Shown in pieces: positions 1 through 8,781 of a stretch of 64,000 nt of DNA. The notes beneath the pieces are model-generated. The model did no database searches. It was not told where the DNA came from and worked only from the letters and a program-made list of their open reading frames with translations. The stretch's first letter is position 1, and each line of letters starts with the position of its first letter. The DNA lies in NCBI GenBank assembly GCA_046331095.1, contig JAXLRM010000003.1, positions 434,001 to 498,000 of the forward strand, read 5' to 3'. The position numbers were made by a program, and so were the translations under genes. The DNA is from JAIBAC01 sp046331095 (GTDB lineage Bacteria; Actinomycetota; Acidimicrobiia; UBA2766).

Positions 1-26
1 CCACGCCCTCCACGGTCCGGAGTGAA

Positions 27-2606
27 GTGCCAGAGCCACCCGAGCTCCCCAAGAAGCTGGACACCGCGGCCGTCGAGGCGCGCCTGCAGGAGGTGTGGGC
101 GTCCGCGGGCGTGTACCACTACGACGCGTCGCGGCCGCGGGCGGAGACGTTCTCGATCGACACCCCGCCGCCGACGGTGTCGGGATCGCTCCACGTCGGC
201 CACGTGTTCAGCTACACCCACACCGACCTCGTCGCCCGCTACCAGCGCATGCGCGGCTGCAACGTCTTCTACCCGATGGGCTGGGACGACAACGGCGTCC
301 CGACCGAGCGCCGGGTGCAGTACCACTTCAACGTCCGATGCGACCCGTCGGTCCCCTACGACGCCGCCTTCACGCCGGACCTGAAGGCGAAGCACCCGAC
401 CCCGGTCGGGCGGCGCCAGTTCATCGAGCTCTGCGACGAGCTCGTCGCCGAGGACGAGAAGGCGTTCGAGGCGCTGTGGAGCCGCCTCGGGCTCTCGGTC
501 GACTGGCGCCAGAGCTACGCCACCGTCGACGAGCACTGTCGCCGCGTGAGCCAGCTCGCGTTCGTGGACCTCGCGTCCAAGGGCCACACGTACTCGGCCG
601 AGGCGCCGTCGCTGTGGGACGTCGACTTCCGCATGGGGGTCTCCCAGGCCGACGTCGAGGACCGCGAACAGCAGGGCAACGAGTACCTGTTGGAGTTCGG
701 CCTCGACGGCGGCGGCGTGATCCGGATCATGACGACCCGCCCCGAGCTGCTCGGCGCCTGCGTGGGAGTGGTCGTCCATCCCGACGACGACCGCTTCCGC
801 GACGTGGTCGGCACCGACGCGATCACGCCCGGTTTCGGGGCGCGGGTCCCGGTGCGGGCACACGAGGTCGCCGACCCCGACAAGGGCACCGGCGCGGTGA
901 TGGTGTGCACCTTCGGCGACGTCACCGACGTCGGCTGGCGCGACGACCTCGGTCTCGCCACCCGCGTGATCCTCGGCCGCGACGGGCGCGTCCTGCCGGT
1001 CGAGTGGGGCTCGCCGGGCTGGGAGAGCGAGGACCCCGACGCCGCTCAGGCACTCCACGACGAGATCGCGGGGCTCACCGCGAAGCAGGCCAAGGCCAAG
1101 GTCGCCGAGTTGTTGGGCGTCGAGGGCAAGCCCGTCACCCAGGTCGTGAAGTTCTACGAGAAGGGCGACCGGCCCCTCGAGGTGCTGCCGACGCGGCAGT
1201 GGTTCATCCGCCTGATGGACAAGAAGGCCGAGCTCCTCGCCCAGGGCGCCCGCATCGAGTGGCGCCCGCCGCACATGCGCGTGCGCTACGACCACTGGGT
1301 CGAGGGGCTCAAGTCGGACTGGAACGTGAGCCGGCAGCGCTTCTTCGGGGTCCCGGTGCCGGTCTGGTACCCGCTCGACGCGAACGGCGAGCCCGTCTAC
1401 GACGAGCCGGTCTGGCCCGCGGAGTCGGCGCTTCCGGTCGACCCGATGGCCGACGTCCCCGCCGGATTCACCGAGGACCAGCGTGACGTGCCCGGCGGCT
1501 TCACCGGCGACCGCGACATCTTCGACACGTGGGCGACGTCGAGCCTGACACCGCTGATCGCCACCGGTTGGGCGACCGACGCCGACCGCTTCGAACGCAC
1601 GTACCCGATGGACATGCGGCCCCAGGCCCACGAGATCATCCGCACGTGGGCGTTCTACACAATCGCGCGTGCGTACCTGCTCGACGGCGGGATCCCGTGG
1701 GCGAACGCCGTCATCTCGGGCTGGGTCCTCGACCCGGACCGCAAGAAGATGTCCAAGTCCAAGGGCAACGTCGTCACGCCGATGGGCCTGCTCGACCAGT
1801 ACGGCAGCGACGCCGTGCGGTACTGGTCGGCGCGGGCGCGCCTGGGCACCGACACCGCCTACGACGAGGGCGTGTTCAAGGTCGGGCGACGACTGGTCAC
1901 CAAGGTGTTCAACGCGGCCAAGCTCGTGGTCGGGCGCCTGCGCGAGGCAGGGACCGGCGCCGAAGACGTAGGTCTCGCCGATGTGGCCCACCCGCTCGAC
2001 CGGGCGCTACTCGCCACGCTCGCGCCGGTCGTGGGCGAGGCAACCGAGTTGTTCGACGCGTACGAGACGGCGGTCGCGCTCGAGCGCACCGAGACGTGGT
2101 TCTGGACGCACCTGACCGACAACTACCTGGAGCTGTCCAAGGAGCGCGCCTACGCCGGTGACACGTCCGCGCTCGCGACGTGGACGATCGCCACGAGCGT
2201 GGTGTTGCGCCTCCTCGCCCCGTTCCTGCCCTTCGTGACAGACGAGGTCTGGGGCTGGCACTGGGCGGGCGACGCCGGCGACGCTGGCGACGGCGCTGAC
2301 GGCGCTGACGGCGCTTCGATCCACCGGGCGGCGTGGCCCGAAGCCGCGGATCTCGACGTGGGTGGGGACCAGGCGGCCTTCGCGGTCGCTGTCGAGGTGC
2401 TCGGCGAGGTCCGCAGGATCAAGAGCGAGCGTGACGTCTCGATCCGCCACGAGGTCGCCTCGATGGAGGTGCGCGGCCCCGCCGCCCGCATCGCCCGCCT
2501 CGAGGACGTCCTCGACGACGTCCTCGCCGCCGGCAACGTCGGCCGCGCCGCCCTCGTCGGCGCCGACACCCCCGAAGGCGCCCTCGAGGTCACCCTCTCC
2601 GACTAG
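27..2606 (+). CDS. valS: Valyl-tRNA synthetase
   Basis: Charges tRNA-Val with valine in the cytoplasm. The class I core is complete: HVGH (HIGH signature) at residues 56-59 and KMSKS near residue 573. A WDDNGVPTERR stretch near residue 90 and a length of 859 aa, without the long C-terminal coiled coil of the roughly 950-residue E. coli enzyme, resemble the archaeal-like ValRS form found in some bacteria. A Gly/Asp/Ala low-complexity insert lies near residue 748. The GTG at 27 has GGAG at 19-22, but the window edge hides anything upstream. The next gene is convergent. Identity is certain; the exact subfamily is inferred. Confidence 0.97.
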   Translation: MPEPPELPKKLDTAAVEARLQEVWASAGVYHYDASRPRAETFSIDTPPPTVSGSLHVGHVFSYTHTDLVARYQRMRGCNVFYPMGWDDNGVPTERRVQYHFNVRCDPSVPYDAAFTPDLKAKHPTPVGRRQFIELCDELVAEDEKAFEALWSRLGLSVDWRQSYATVDEHCRRVSQLAFVDLASKGHTYSAEAPSLWDVDFRMGVSQADVEDREQQGNEYLLEFGLDGGGVIRIMTTRPELLGACVGVVVHPDDDRFRDVVGTDAITPGFGARVPVRAHEVADPDKGTGAVMVCTFGDVTDVGWRDDLGLATRVILGRDGRVLPVEWGSPGWESEDPDAAQALHDEIAGLTAKQAKAKVAELLGVEGKPVTQVVKFYEKGDRPLEVLPTRQWFIRLMDKKAELLAQGARIEWRPPHMRVRYDHWVEGLKSDWNVSRQRFFGVPVPVWYPLDANGEPVYDEPVWPAESALPVDPMADVPAGFTEDQRDVPGGFTGDRDIFDTWATSSLTPLIATGWATDADRFERTYPMDMRPQAHEIIRTWAFYTIARAYLLDGGIPWANAVISGWVLDPDRKKMSKSKGNVVTPMGLLDQYGSDAVRYWSARARLGTDTAYDEGVFKVGRRLVTKVFNAAKLVVGRLREAGTGAEDVGLADVAHPLDRALLATLAPVVGEATELFDAYETAVALERTETWFWTHLTDNYLELSKERAYAGDTSALATWTIATSVVLRLLAPFLPFVTDEVWGWHWAGDAGDAGDGADGADGASIHRAAWPEAADLDVGGDQAAFAVAVEVLGEVRRIKSERDVSIRHEVASMEVRGPAARIARLEDVLDDVLAAGNVGRAALVGADTPEGALEVTLSD

Positions 2607-2626
2607 AGCCCACGGGGCGGCGCTGG

Positions 2627-2735
2627 ATGGGTTGGAGCACCTGGCGGCCAGGAAGCGGGCTTTGGAGCACCACGCGGCCACATGTGGCCGCGTGGTGCTC
2701 CAACCCCGTCGTTGTGGCCGCGTGGTGCTCCAAGG
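2627..2735. repeat. Family D palindromic repeats (three elements) between convergent genes
   Basis: Contains a perfect 42-bp palindrome at 2662-2703: two 20-bp arms, TTGGAGCAC-CAC-GCGGCCAC and its complement, around a central AT. A left-arm-like half copy lies at about 2632-2652 and a right-arm half copy at about 2712-2731. The same family recurs at 42822-42965. It fills the gap between the ends of valS and the CPBP gene and could end transcription in both directions, although no T-tract is present. Confidence 0.9.
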
Positions 2736-2745
2736 GGGCGGCCCA

Positions 2746-3636
2746 TCAAGGACCCGGGGCGCCGAGGCCCACGGGGCGGCGGTGGATGCGGCCACTGTTG
2801 CGGGCCATGACCAGCATGACCGCCGAGGCGGCGAGGCACGCGGCGAGGGTGACGAGGGACCCCTCGATGCCGAACGCACCGCCCGAGAGGCGGGCGGGCC
2901 CGGTCGGGTGGGCGACGAGCACTCCGGCCCACTGGTTGCCGGACACCGCGACACCGAAGACACCGCCCTGGACGAGGTTCCACGAGAGGTGGAACCCGAT
3001 CGGCGCCCAGATCCCGTCGGTCAGGATGCAGACCAGCCCGAGGAGCACGCCACCCTCGACCGCGACGAGGAGCGCGTCGGCGAGCGTGGCGCCGGGGCTC
3101 ACGAGGTGGGCGACGCCGAACAGACCGGAGGAGACCGCGAGCGCGATCCACGTCCCGGTCCAGGTCTCGACGTCGCGCAGGAGCAACCCGCGGAACAGCA
3201 CCTCCTCCGCGGCAGCGAGCAGCACTGCGGTGCCGAGCGCCCACAGGACGCCTTCCCACGGCCGCGGCGCCAACGACAGCGACACACCGCCCAGCGCCCA
3301 CACCACCGCGACGATCGCGCCCATCAGCACTGCCCCGAACACCAGGCCCCCGACGAAGGGGCCCGCACGACCTGCGGGACCCCTTCCCCTGGTGCGCCGC
3401 TGCCAGAGGTCGTAGGCGACGACGACCACGAGCCCGACCGCCGCCCCCTGCACGAGCACGAACCACCCCTGCTGGGCGACACCGGCGAGGCCGCCGAGTC
3501 CCTCGAGCAGGAACCACCCCCCGAAGACCGTCGCAGCCCACAGCGCGAGCCCGCCCGCGAGGCGCAGGACGTGGCTCCCCGTCGGTGCTGCGTCGACGTC
3601 GTGCTCCGGTGGCGCCCTCATCGCTCGAGCGAGCAT
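2746..3636 (-). CDS. CPBP-family intramembrane protease (CAAX protease-like)
   Basis: Integral membrane protein of 296 aa with about eight hydrophobic segments. It carries the CPBP/ABI motifs in order: EEVLFRG near residue 145 (paired Glu plus Arg), FGVAH, and FHLSWN. Family members are membrane-embedded glutamate proteases or act in bacteriocin self-protection; the substrate here is unknown. There is no good Shine-Dalgarno at the ATG at 3636, and a second ATG at 3621 is equally possible. The gene is convergent with valS and appears to be a single transcription unit. Confidence 0.85.
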   Translation of the reverse strand: MLARAMRAPPEHDVDAAPTGSHVLRLAGGLALWAATVFGGWFLLEGLGGLAGVAQQGWFVLVQGAAVGLVVVVAYDLWQRRTRGRGPAGRAGPFVGGLVFGAVLMGAIVAVVWALGGVSLSLAPRPWEGVLWALGTAVLLAAAEEVLFRGLLLRDVETWTGTWIALAVSSGLFGVAHLVSPGATLADALLVAVEGGVLLGLVCILTDGIWAPIGFHLSWNLVQGGVFGVAVSGNQWAGVLVAHPTGPARLSGGAFGIEGSLVTLAACLAASAVMLVMARNSGRIHRRPVGLGAPGP

Positions 3637-3732
3637 GCCACAGCTCGGGGGATCTGGTCTCCGGTGGGAGCTGAACCTATCCCAGGTGTCCTGGCGGTCG
3701 GCTCGCGCCCCGACGCCCGACCCGGCGAGGGC

Positions 3733-5568
3733 TCACGGCGTCGTGTCGAACACCTCGACGCGCTCGTTCTGGGAGTCCATGACGTAGAGGTTGCCCGAAG
3801 CGTCCGCGGCGAGCCCGCGGGGCTTCTGGAACTGGCCGTGCTCGGAGCCCGAAGTGCCGAAAGCACCGAGCGTCGCGCCGTTGAGGCTCATCACCACGAT
3901 CCGGTTGCGGTTCGAGTCCGACACGTAGAGGCTCGAGCCGATGACCTGTACGTCGTAGGGGGAACTGAGCCCACCTCCCACACCACTCGCGTCCCACTTG
4001 GCGAGCAAGGTGCCCGAAGGTGAGAACTTGTAGATGCGACGTTCGCTGATCGCAGCGGCGTAGATGTTGCCGGCGGCGTCGGTCGTTGCACCGGTGCAGC
4101 CCTTCAGGATGCTGGCACCGGCAACGCCACACGGTTGGGTCCAGATCGCCGTTCCGTTCTGGGAGACGACCCGCAGGCGGAGATTGCCCGAGTCGGGGAC
4201 GATCACCCGGCCGGAGTTATCGACCCAGATCCCGAACGAGTAGTGGAAGTTGTCGGGACCGGTGCCGTCGCTGCCGACGGTGCGCACGAACCCGCCCGTG
4301 GCCGTGAAGGCCTTCACGTTGCCTTGCCGGGAGTTGTCGATCCACACGTTGCCGTTCGTGGGGTCTACCGCGACGCCGCGGGGGTAGTTGAGGGCGAAGG
4401 GGTCGGTCGTGCCCCGGAAGCCCCACTGCTGCAGGAAGCCCCCGTCGGAGTCGAAGCGCTGCACCCGCTGGTTGAACGTATCGGACACGTACACGTCGCC
4501 ACTGGCCTGGTTCACGGCGACATCGGTTGCCTGGTTGAACCCGCCCGGAGGTGGCGCAGGGGTCGGGTTCGGGTAGAAGCGCAGGAACTGCCCCGACGGG
4601 GAGAACACGTTGACGCGGAAGTTGCCGAAGTCGGCCGCGTGGACGTTTCCGGACTGGTCCAACGTGATCTCGCGGCCACCGTCTCGGAACTGCCCCGGGC
4701 CGGTGCCCTCCGAACCGAACGTGGCAAGGTGGTTGCCCTGCAGATCCCACTTCTCGATCTGACTCTCGGCGGCGTCGACCACGTACACCCAGCCGTTGGC
4801 CTTGTCGACGGTGATCCCGCGTGTGTCGCCGGGGATGCCGCCCGGCCCCTTGGCTCCCGAACCGAACTTGCGCAGGAAGTTGCCGGCGGAGTCGAAGACC
4901 TGGATACGGTGGTTGCCCTGGTCGACGACGTACAGCTCGTCGTCGGGCCCGGTCGCGATCCCGTGGATGACCCCGAACTGGCCGTCACCCGTGCCGTTGG
5001 TCCCCATGACCCTCAGTACGGCGCCGGTGGAGTCCCGCACGATGATCCTGTTGGAGAAGTCGGGCGGCACGACGTGGGAGCTGACCTGGTAGACGCGGCT
5101 CTGGGAGTCGACTGCGAGTCGCGGTGAGTACGGGTACGGCACCGTCGCCCCGAAGACGAACGTCGACCACGACACCAAGAAGTTGCCACCGGCATCGAAC
5201 TTGTCGATCTCGCCGTTGTTGAGGTCGGCGACGTAGATGGAACCGTCGTTGGGATCGACGGCAAGTCCGTGGGGGGCGCCGTTCTGGCCGGGCCCGGTCC
5301 CTCTCGACGAGAAGGTCTGCAACAGGTTCCCGGCTGTGTTGTAGCGACGTATCTGGTAGTTCCAGTAGTCGCCGACGAGGATGTCACCGTTTGCGGCGGT
5401 GGCCATTCCCCAGGCGTAGACGCCGGCGTGGCCCGGATGGCCGATCGTCTTCACGTACACGGGTGCTGTGATCGCGGCTTGCGTGGGTGGCGCAGCAGCA
5501 ATCACCATCGCCATACACGTCCCCACGGCGGCAGCTGCCCCTATAGCGCGTCTCAGCATGGTTCGCAT
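3733..5568 (-). CDS. Secreted NHL-repeat beta-propeller protein
   Basis: Exported protein of 611 aa. A signal peptide (charged MRTMLRR start, Ala-rich core, TQA-AI cleavage-like site near residue 31) is followed by about ten NHL-type repeats. Each repeat reads roughly G-x-V-Y-V-x-D-x-x-N-x-R-I/V-x-x-F-D-x-x-G. NHL propellers bind ligands or proteins rather than acting as enzymes. The ATG at 5568 is chosen over 5607 because GGGAGG precedes it by 7-8 bases and because the signal peptide then begins at its charged residues. Binding partner unknown. The related propeller at 24437 has a different architecture. Confidence 0.88.
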   Translation of the reverse strand: MRTMLRRAIGAAAAVGTCMAMVIAAAPPTQAAITAPVYVKTIGHPGHAGVYAWGMATAANGDILVGDYWNYQIRRYNTAGNLLQTFSSRGTGPGQNGAPHGLAVDPNDGSIYVADLNNGEIDKFDAGGNFLVSWSTFVFGATVPYPYSPRLAVDSQSRVYQVSSHVVPPDFSNRIIVRDSTGAVLRVMGTNGTGDGQFGVIHGIATGPDDELYVVDQGNHRIQVFDSAGNFLRKFGSGAKGPGGIPGDTRGITVDKANGWVYVVDAAESQIEKWDLQGNHLATFGSEGTGPGQFRDGGREITLDQSGNVHAADFGNFRVNVFSPSGQFLRFYPNPTPAPPPGGFNQATDVAVNQASGDVYVSDTFNQRVQRFDSDGGFLQQWGFRGTTDPFALNYPRGVAVDPTNGNVWIDNSRQGNVKAFTATGGFVRTVGSDGTGPDNFHYSFGIWVDNSGRVIVPDSGNLRLRVVSQNGTAIWTQPCGVAGASILKGCTGATTDAAGNIYAAAISERRIYKFSPSGTLLAKWDASGVGGGLSSPYDVQVIGSSLYVSDSNRNRIVVMSLNGATLGAFGTSGSEHGQFQKPRGLAADASGNLYVMDSQNERVEVFDTTP

Positions 5569-5783
5569 TCTTGACTTCCTCCCGTTTTCCCTCGGCAAGA
5601 CTGGCAACCGCCCGGTGCCTAGTCAAGTGCCAATTGTCCTGCACCTGCCACTTACAGTGACGGCTCGCTCCTCGGCGTCGACGGAGCAGAGGAGCAGCGC
5701 TGCCTGACGGGCCCCGTCCAGGGCGGCGGGCGAACAGCTTCACTTCACTTCGAGCTCGCGGGGCCGACGAGTGATGACCAGTT
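5569..5783. promoter_or_regulatory. Intergenic region with the leader of the NHL gene
   Basis: The minus strand must carry the promoter of the secreted NHL-repeat gene. A GGCAC-TTGACTA-GGCAC stretch with a TTGACT -35-like element lies about 60 bp upstream of the start, and the ribosome binding site is GGGAGG at 5575-5580. I cannot fix a -10 with confidence. The right edge, about 5784, is where homology to the 50435 region begins. Confidence 0.35.
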
Positions 5784-5826
5784 CGTCTCGTCGGCCACAG
5801 TTCGGAACCGGGCCATACTGGTCGAG

Positions 5827-6227
5827 ATGACCTCAGGATCCACCCCGGCACCACGCCCCGACCCCGACGCGCTCCGGTGGCGGTTCGGGACCTCGGGCGG
5901 GCCCGGAGGGCAGCACGCGAACCGGACCGAGACCCGGGTCGAGGTCACCTTCGACGTCGACGCTGCGAAGTGCCTGACCGAGACCCAACGCCACCTCCTC
6001 CTGCAGCGACTCGGCACCTCGGTCGTGGTGACTTGCGACGAGACCCGGTCGCAGTGGCGCAACCGCGCCATCGCCCGAGCGCCTCTGCGAACGCATCGCA
6101 TCGGCGCTCGAGGTGGCACCCCAGCGTGGCCACCGGCCGGGCAGGGCCGCGAAGAAGCGTCGCATGGACGCGAAGCGCCGCCGCGGCGAGCAGAAGAACT
6201 CTGAGGCGCAAGCCCGAGCCGGACTGA
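5827..6227 (+). pseudogene. Second, frame-disrupted copy of the GGQ-domain (ArfB-like) gene
   Basis: Matches the intact gene at 50479-50883 base for base apart from four small indels. TA is missing at about 6076, CG at about 6126 and T at about 6136, and one base is gained at about 6200. I see no substitutions across roughly 440 bp. The first 84 residues, including GGPGGQ, are intact; then the frame shifts and the basic tail is scrambled, ending in a TGA at 6204. The duplicated block starts about 40 bp upstream of the ATG (5784) and runs into the repeat array. It is either a very recent duplicate or an assembly artefact. Confidence 0.85.
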
Positions 6228-6228
6228 C

Positions 6229-6540
6229 AAACGCGGGCAACCTGGCCCACCAGCGACACACCCAGCCCGCGCCTGAAGCGGGGCCGGGGCCCCACCCAAA
6301 CGCGGGCAACCTGGCCCACCAGCGACACACCCAGCCCGCGATTCGGGAAGGCCGGGCCCACCCCAAACGCGGGCAACCTGGCCCACCAGCGACACACCCA
6401 GCCCGCGATTCGGGAACGGGGCCCCACCCCAAACGCGGGCAACCTGGCCCACCAGCGACACACCCAGCCCGCGTTTCGAAGGGGCCCCACCCCAAACGCG
6501 GGCAACCTGGCCCACCAGCGACACACCCAGCCCGCGTTTC
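6229..6540. repeat. Family A hairpin array, five tandem copies
   Basis: Copies start at 6229, 6298, 6365, 6431 and 6494, a period of 63-69 bp. Each has a nearly invariant 43-46-bp core bounded by AAACGCGGGC and GCCCGCGTTT-type inverted arms, with a loop containing CTGG-CCCA-CCAG, itself a small stem. The 17-25 bp between cores are GC-rich and resemble each other (GGGGCCCCACCCC), so this is not a CRISPR array. The array abuts the stop of the broken GGQ gene, exactly as two copies abut the intact gene at 50885. Confidence 0.93.
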
Positions 6541-6547
6541 GGGATCG

Positions 6548-7240
6548 GAGTTCGCGGTGGTCGCGACCCGCAACGCGACGACGGACCATCGTGCCGAGTG
6601 CCGACGGGGGTGGGCACTCCGCCGGTGTGCCGTACACGGTGTCGATGAACCTCGGCGACGTGTACGAACTGAGCGGACAGATGCCCGACGTGACCGGCAC
6701 CTCGATCTCGTCGGACAAGCCGGTGGCGGTGCTGGGTGGCCACCAGTGCGCCAACATCCCCCTCGTCGACGGCGTTGCCCCAGGGTCCTGCGACCACATC
6801 GTCGAGGAGATCCCCCCAACACCGACGTGGGGCCAGCACTTCGTGACCATGCCGCTGGCGACCAGGACGCGCGGCGAGGCGTCCGGCTTCCAGGCGAATT
6901 TCGTGCACGTCGTCGTCCCGACGTCGGGCACGGCATCGGTGAGAGCCCCGGCACGGAGAACGGTCAGTCCGAGATGACCACTCGCTGTGCCGGTCGCTTC
7001 AAGAGCGAGGCGGTAAACCGGTTCGACGTGACGGGTTCGTCCGCAACGTTCTCGGGAACGGGACGCTGGAACGCCAAGGCGGGCTACTCGTTCGTCGTGA
7101 CCGCCGAGGGCCGCACGAACGGTGGCCACGGCAAGGACGCGATCTCGATCGAGATCCGCGACCCCCATGGCCGGCTCGTGTACACCACCCCCGGCGCCAC
7201 GCGACTCGGTGGCGGGACGATCTGGGTCGCGGGGTCCTGA
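6548..7240 (+). pseudogene. Truncated IgGFc-binding-type / post-COAP surface protein remnant
   Basis: Starting just after the last hairpin repeat, codons read FAVVATRNATT, then shift frame (a GT seems lost near 6583) to TIVPSADGGG, PYTVSMNLGDVYEL and VAVLGGHQCANIP. These match the IgGFc-binding N-terminal domain found in bacterial surface proteins. After about 6940 the frame shifts again to RFDVTGSSATFSGTGRW and DAISIEIRD, like the C-terminal post-COAP module of such proteins, ending at a TGA at 7240. There is no start codon, signal peptide or N-terminal half. It is probably a dead stump cut by arrival of the GGQ-plus-repeat block. The family call rests on motif memory. Confidence 0.6.
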
Positions 7241-7263
7241 TTCCTCGGTAGTACGTCTCCAGC

Positions 7264-8088
7264 TCACTGACCCGTGGTCGAGAAGTGCATGTAGTCGTGG
7301 GTGCGACCGGTCCAGGTGCCGCCCCAGTGCCATCCGGCCGCCTCGAACGCCGTGACCACGGGGTCGCCCTCGTGGAGAACCCCCGCATCGGTGCGTGAGC
7401 GGTCGGCATAGGGGCGCCCGTCGTCGGGGACGATCGTCGACGACGACACGTAGGGGTTCTGCACCGGGTTGACGTCGAGCGCGCGTCCGTAGCTGTGCTC
7501 GGACCACTGCGAGCGATCGCCGACCTTCTTGCGGCAGTTGAAGGCGGCGCTCTCGTCCCAGGGCACGTCCTCGCCGTCGGTGACGTTGAGCACCTGGATC
7601 GGGTAGCGCTGCTCGAAGAGCCGGCGGAACGGAGTCCGCAGGGATTCCGCCGCGTCGGCCGCGACCACGATCTCACCCTGGTGGACGGCGCCGTCGAAAC
7701 CGAAGTGGGTCACGGTCACGTGGCGCAGGTCCTCGATCGGGACCGGACACCCCGGGAACCAGGTCTTGCCCATCTTGGCCCGGGTCGCCTCGTCCACGGG
7801 GCCGATCGCGAACTCGAACCCACCGGTAGCGGTGGACGGTTCCACCGTTGCCGGGGCCGGCGTGGACGGCAGCTGCATCGTCGACGAGGAAGCCGGTACC
7901 GGCGTGGAGGGGGCCGGAGCGGTCACCGCTCGGGTAGCGGGGACGACCTCGGCCACCGGCGCCACCGGAGCAGCCCCGAGCAACACCAGCGCGACAAGTG
8001 CTGTTACCCCGACCGCAGCTGCGCTGGCAACGATGATCGTCCGGCGCCGCCGGGCGGAGCCTTCGCTGCTGCCGTCCGCGGAAGTCAC
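7264..8088 (-). CDS. M15-family D-Ala-D-Ala carboxypeptidase-like, membrane-anchored
   Basis: 274 aa: a short basic cytoplasmic start, one transmembrane segment (about residues 19-41), a Ser/Thr/Pro-rich linker, then an M15 metallopeptidase domain. Zinc-site motifs are present: SEHSYGRALDVNP (His and Asp ligands) and HDYMHF near the C-terminus, with WHWGG in front. It likely trims peptidoglycan peptides outside the membrane. The GTG at 8088 overlaps the upstream TGA in a GTGA, indicating translational coupling to the zinc-ribbon gene. It is the last gene of a four-gene minus-strand operon. Confidence 0.88.
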   Translation of the reverse strand: MTSADGSSEGSARRRRTIIVASAAAVGVTALVALVLLGAAPVAPVAEVVPATRAVTAPAPSTPVPASSSTMQLPSTPAPATVEPSTATGGFEFAIGPVDEATRAKMGKTWFPGCPVPIEDLRHVTVTHFGFDGAVHQGEIVVAADAAESLRTPFRRLFEQRYPIQVLNVTDGEDVPWDESAAFNCRKKVGDRSQWSEHSYGRALDVNPVQNPYVSSSTIVPDDGRPYADRSRTDAGVLHEGDPVVTAFEAAGWHWGGTWTGRTHDYMHFSTTGQ

Positions 8089-8780
8089 GGGCGGTAGCTC
8101 GCCGACTCGGGAAACTGGCCCTCGCATGGCTTCCCGTTGCCGTCCTGGTCCATCCCGCCGCCGCCCTCCGCGAGGTAGACGTAATTCCAGCGGTGGAAGT
8201 ACTGCACGACGAAGTCGTAGGGGACGCCGTGCGCCGCCATCTGGCGGCACGGGTACATCTGGATCGAGTTCGGATCGGTATTGATGTTGATCCACGACTG
8301 CCAGTCCTGGCGGGGCAGGGTCGTGGGGAAGACATCGGGGGGAACCGTCGTCGTGGGCGACACCAAGGTCGTCACCGGCGTCGCAGCAGTGGTGGTGGTC
8401 GTCGTCGTAGAGGTCGAGGGGGGCGTGGCCGCATCCTGTGGCGGCGCGGGGTCCTGCGGCCAGAACAAGAGAACGACCGTGATGACGACGGCTGCGGTGG
8501 CAACGACGGCGCCCGACACCCACAGGTAGAGGTTGCTCTGCACAGTCGCCGGCTGTGCACCGGCGGGGGCGGCGACTGCCGCAGGCGCCACCGGCGCGCG
8601 GGCGACGGTCACACTGGCGGGTGCCCCAGCCCCTCCCGGCGGCGGCTCGCCGTTGGCGAACCACGCCGGCATCTCGCGGTCGGCGGTGTCGTCGTCGTCG
8701 CCGGTGGCTGACCCGCACACGGGGCAGAATCTTCCGTCGCCCCTCAGGGCCGTGCCGCAATGGCCGCAGAACGCCGCCAT
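8085..8780 (-). CDS. Zinc-ribbon, single-TM protein with Excalibur-like extracellular domain
   Basis: 231 aa. The N-terminal zinc ribbon (FCGHCG ... FCPVCG, residues 4-23) is cytoplasmic, then comes a Pro/Ala linker, one TM helix near residues 83-107, a Thr-rich stalk, and an extracellular module ending in MDQDGNGKPCE. This resembles the Excalibur calcium-binding motif (D-x-D-G-x-G-x-x-C-E). The kinase at 43074 ends in two related modules. The ATG at 8780 is one base from the preceding amidase stop. Function unknown; placement between two wall hydrolases suggests an envelope role. Confidence 0.75.
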   Translation of the reverse strand: MAAFCGHCGTALRGDGRFCPVCGSATGDDDDTADREMPAWFANGEPPPGGAGAPASVTVARAPVAPAAVAAPAGAQPATVQSNLYLWVSGAVVATAAVVITVVLLFWPQDPAPPQDAATPPSTSTTTTTTTAATPVTTLVSPTTTVPPDVFPTTLPRQDWQSWININTDPNSIQMYPCRQMAAHGVPYDFVVQYFHRWNYVYLAEGGGGMDQDGNGKPCEGQFPESASYRP

Positions 8781-8781
8781 C

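Noticed and set aside
2362..4023. 553-codon open frame on the plus strand
   Set aside because: It is the complement of the CPBP protease gene and of the family D repeats; the minus-strand frame has clear protease motifs.
6229..6540. Possible CRISPR array
   Set aside because: The units are palindromic hairpins, the intervals are 17-25 bp and similar to each other, and no cas genes are present.
5745..7507. Long minus-strand open frames across the hairpin array
   Set aside because: They translate the repeats (RAGCVAGGPGC-like units) and the complement of the GGQ gene; they have no own start signals or family.
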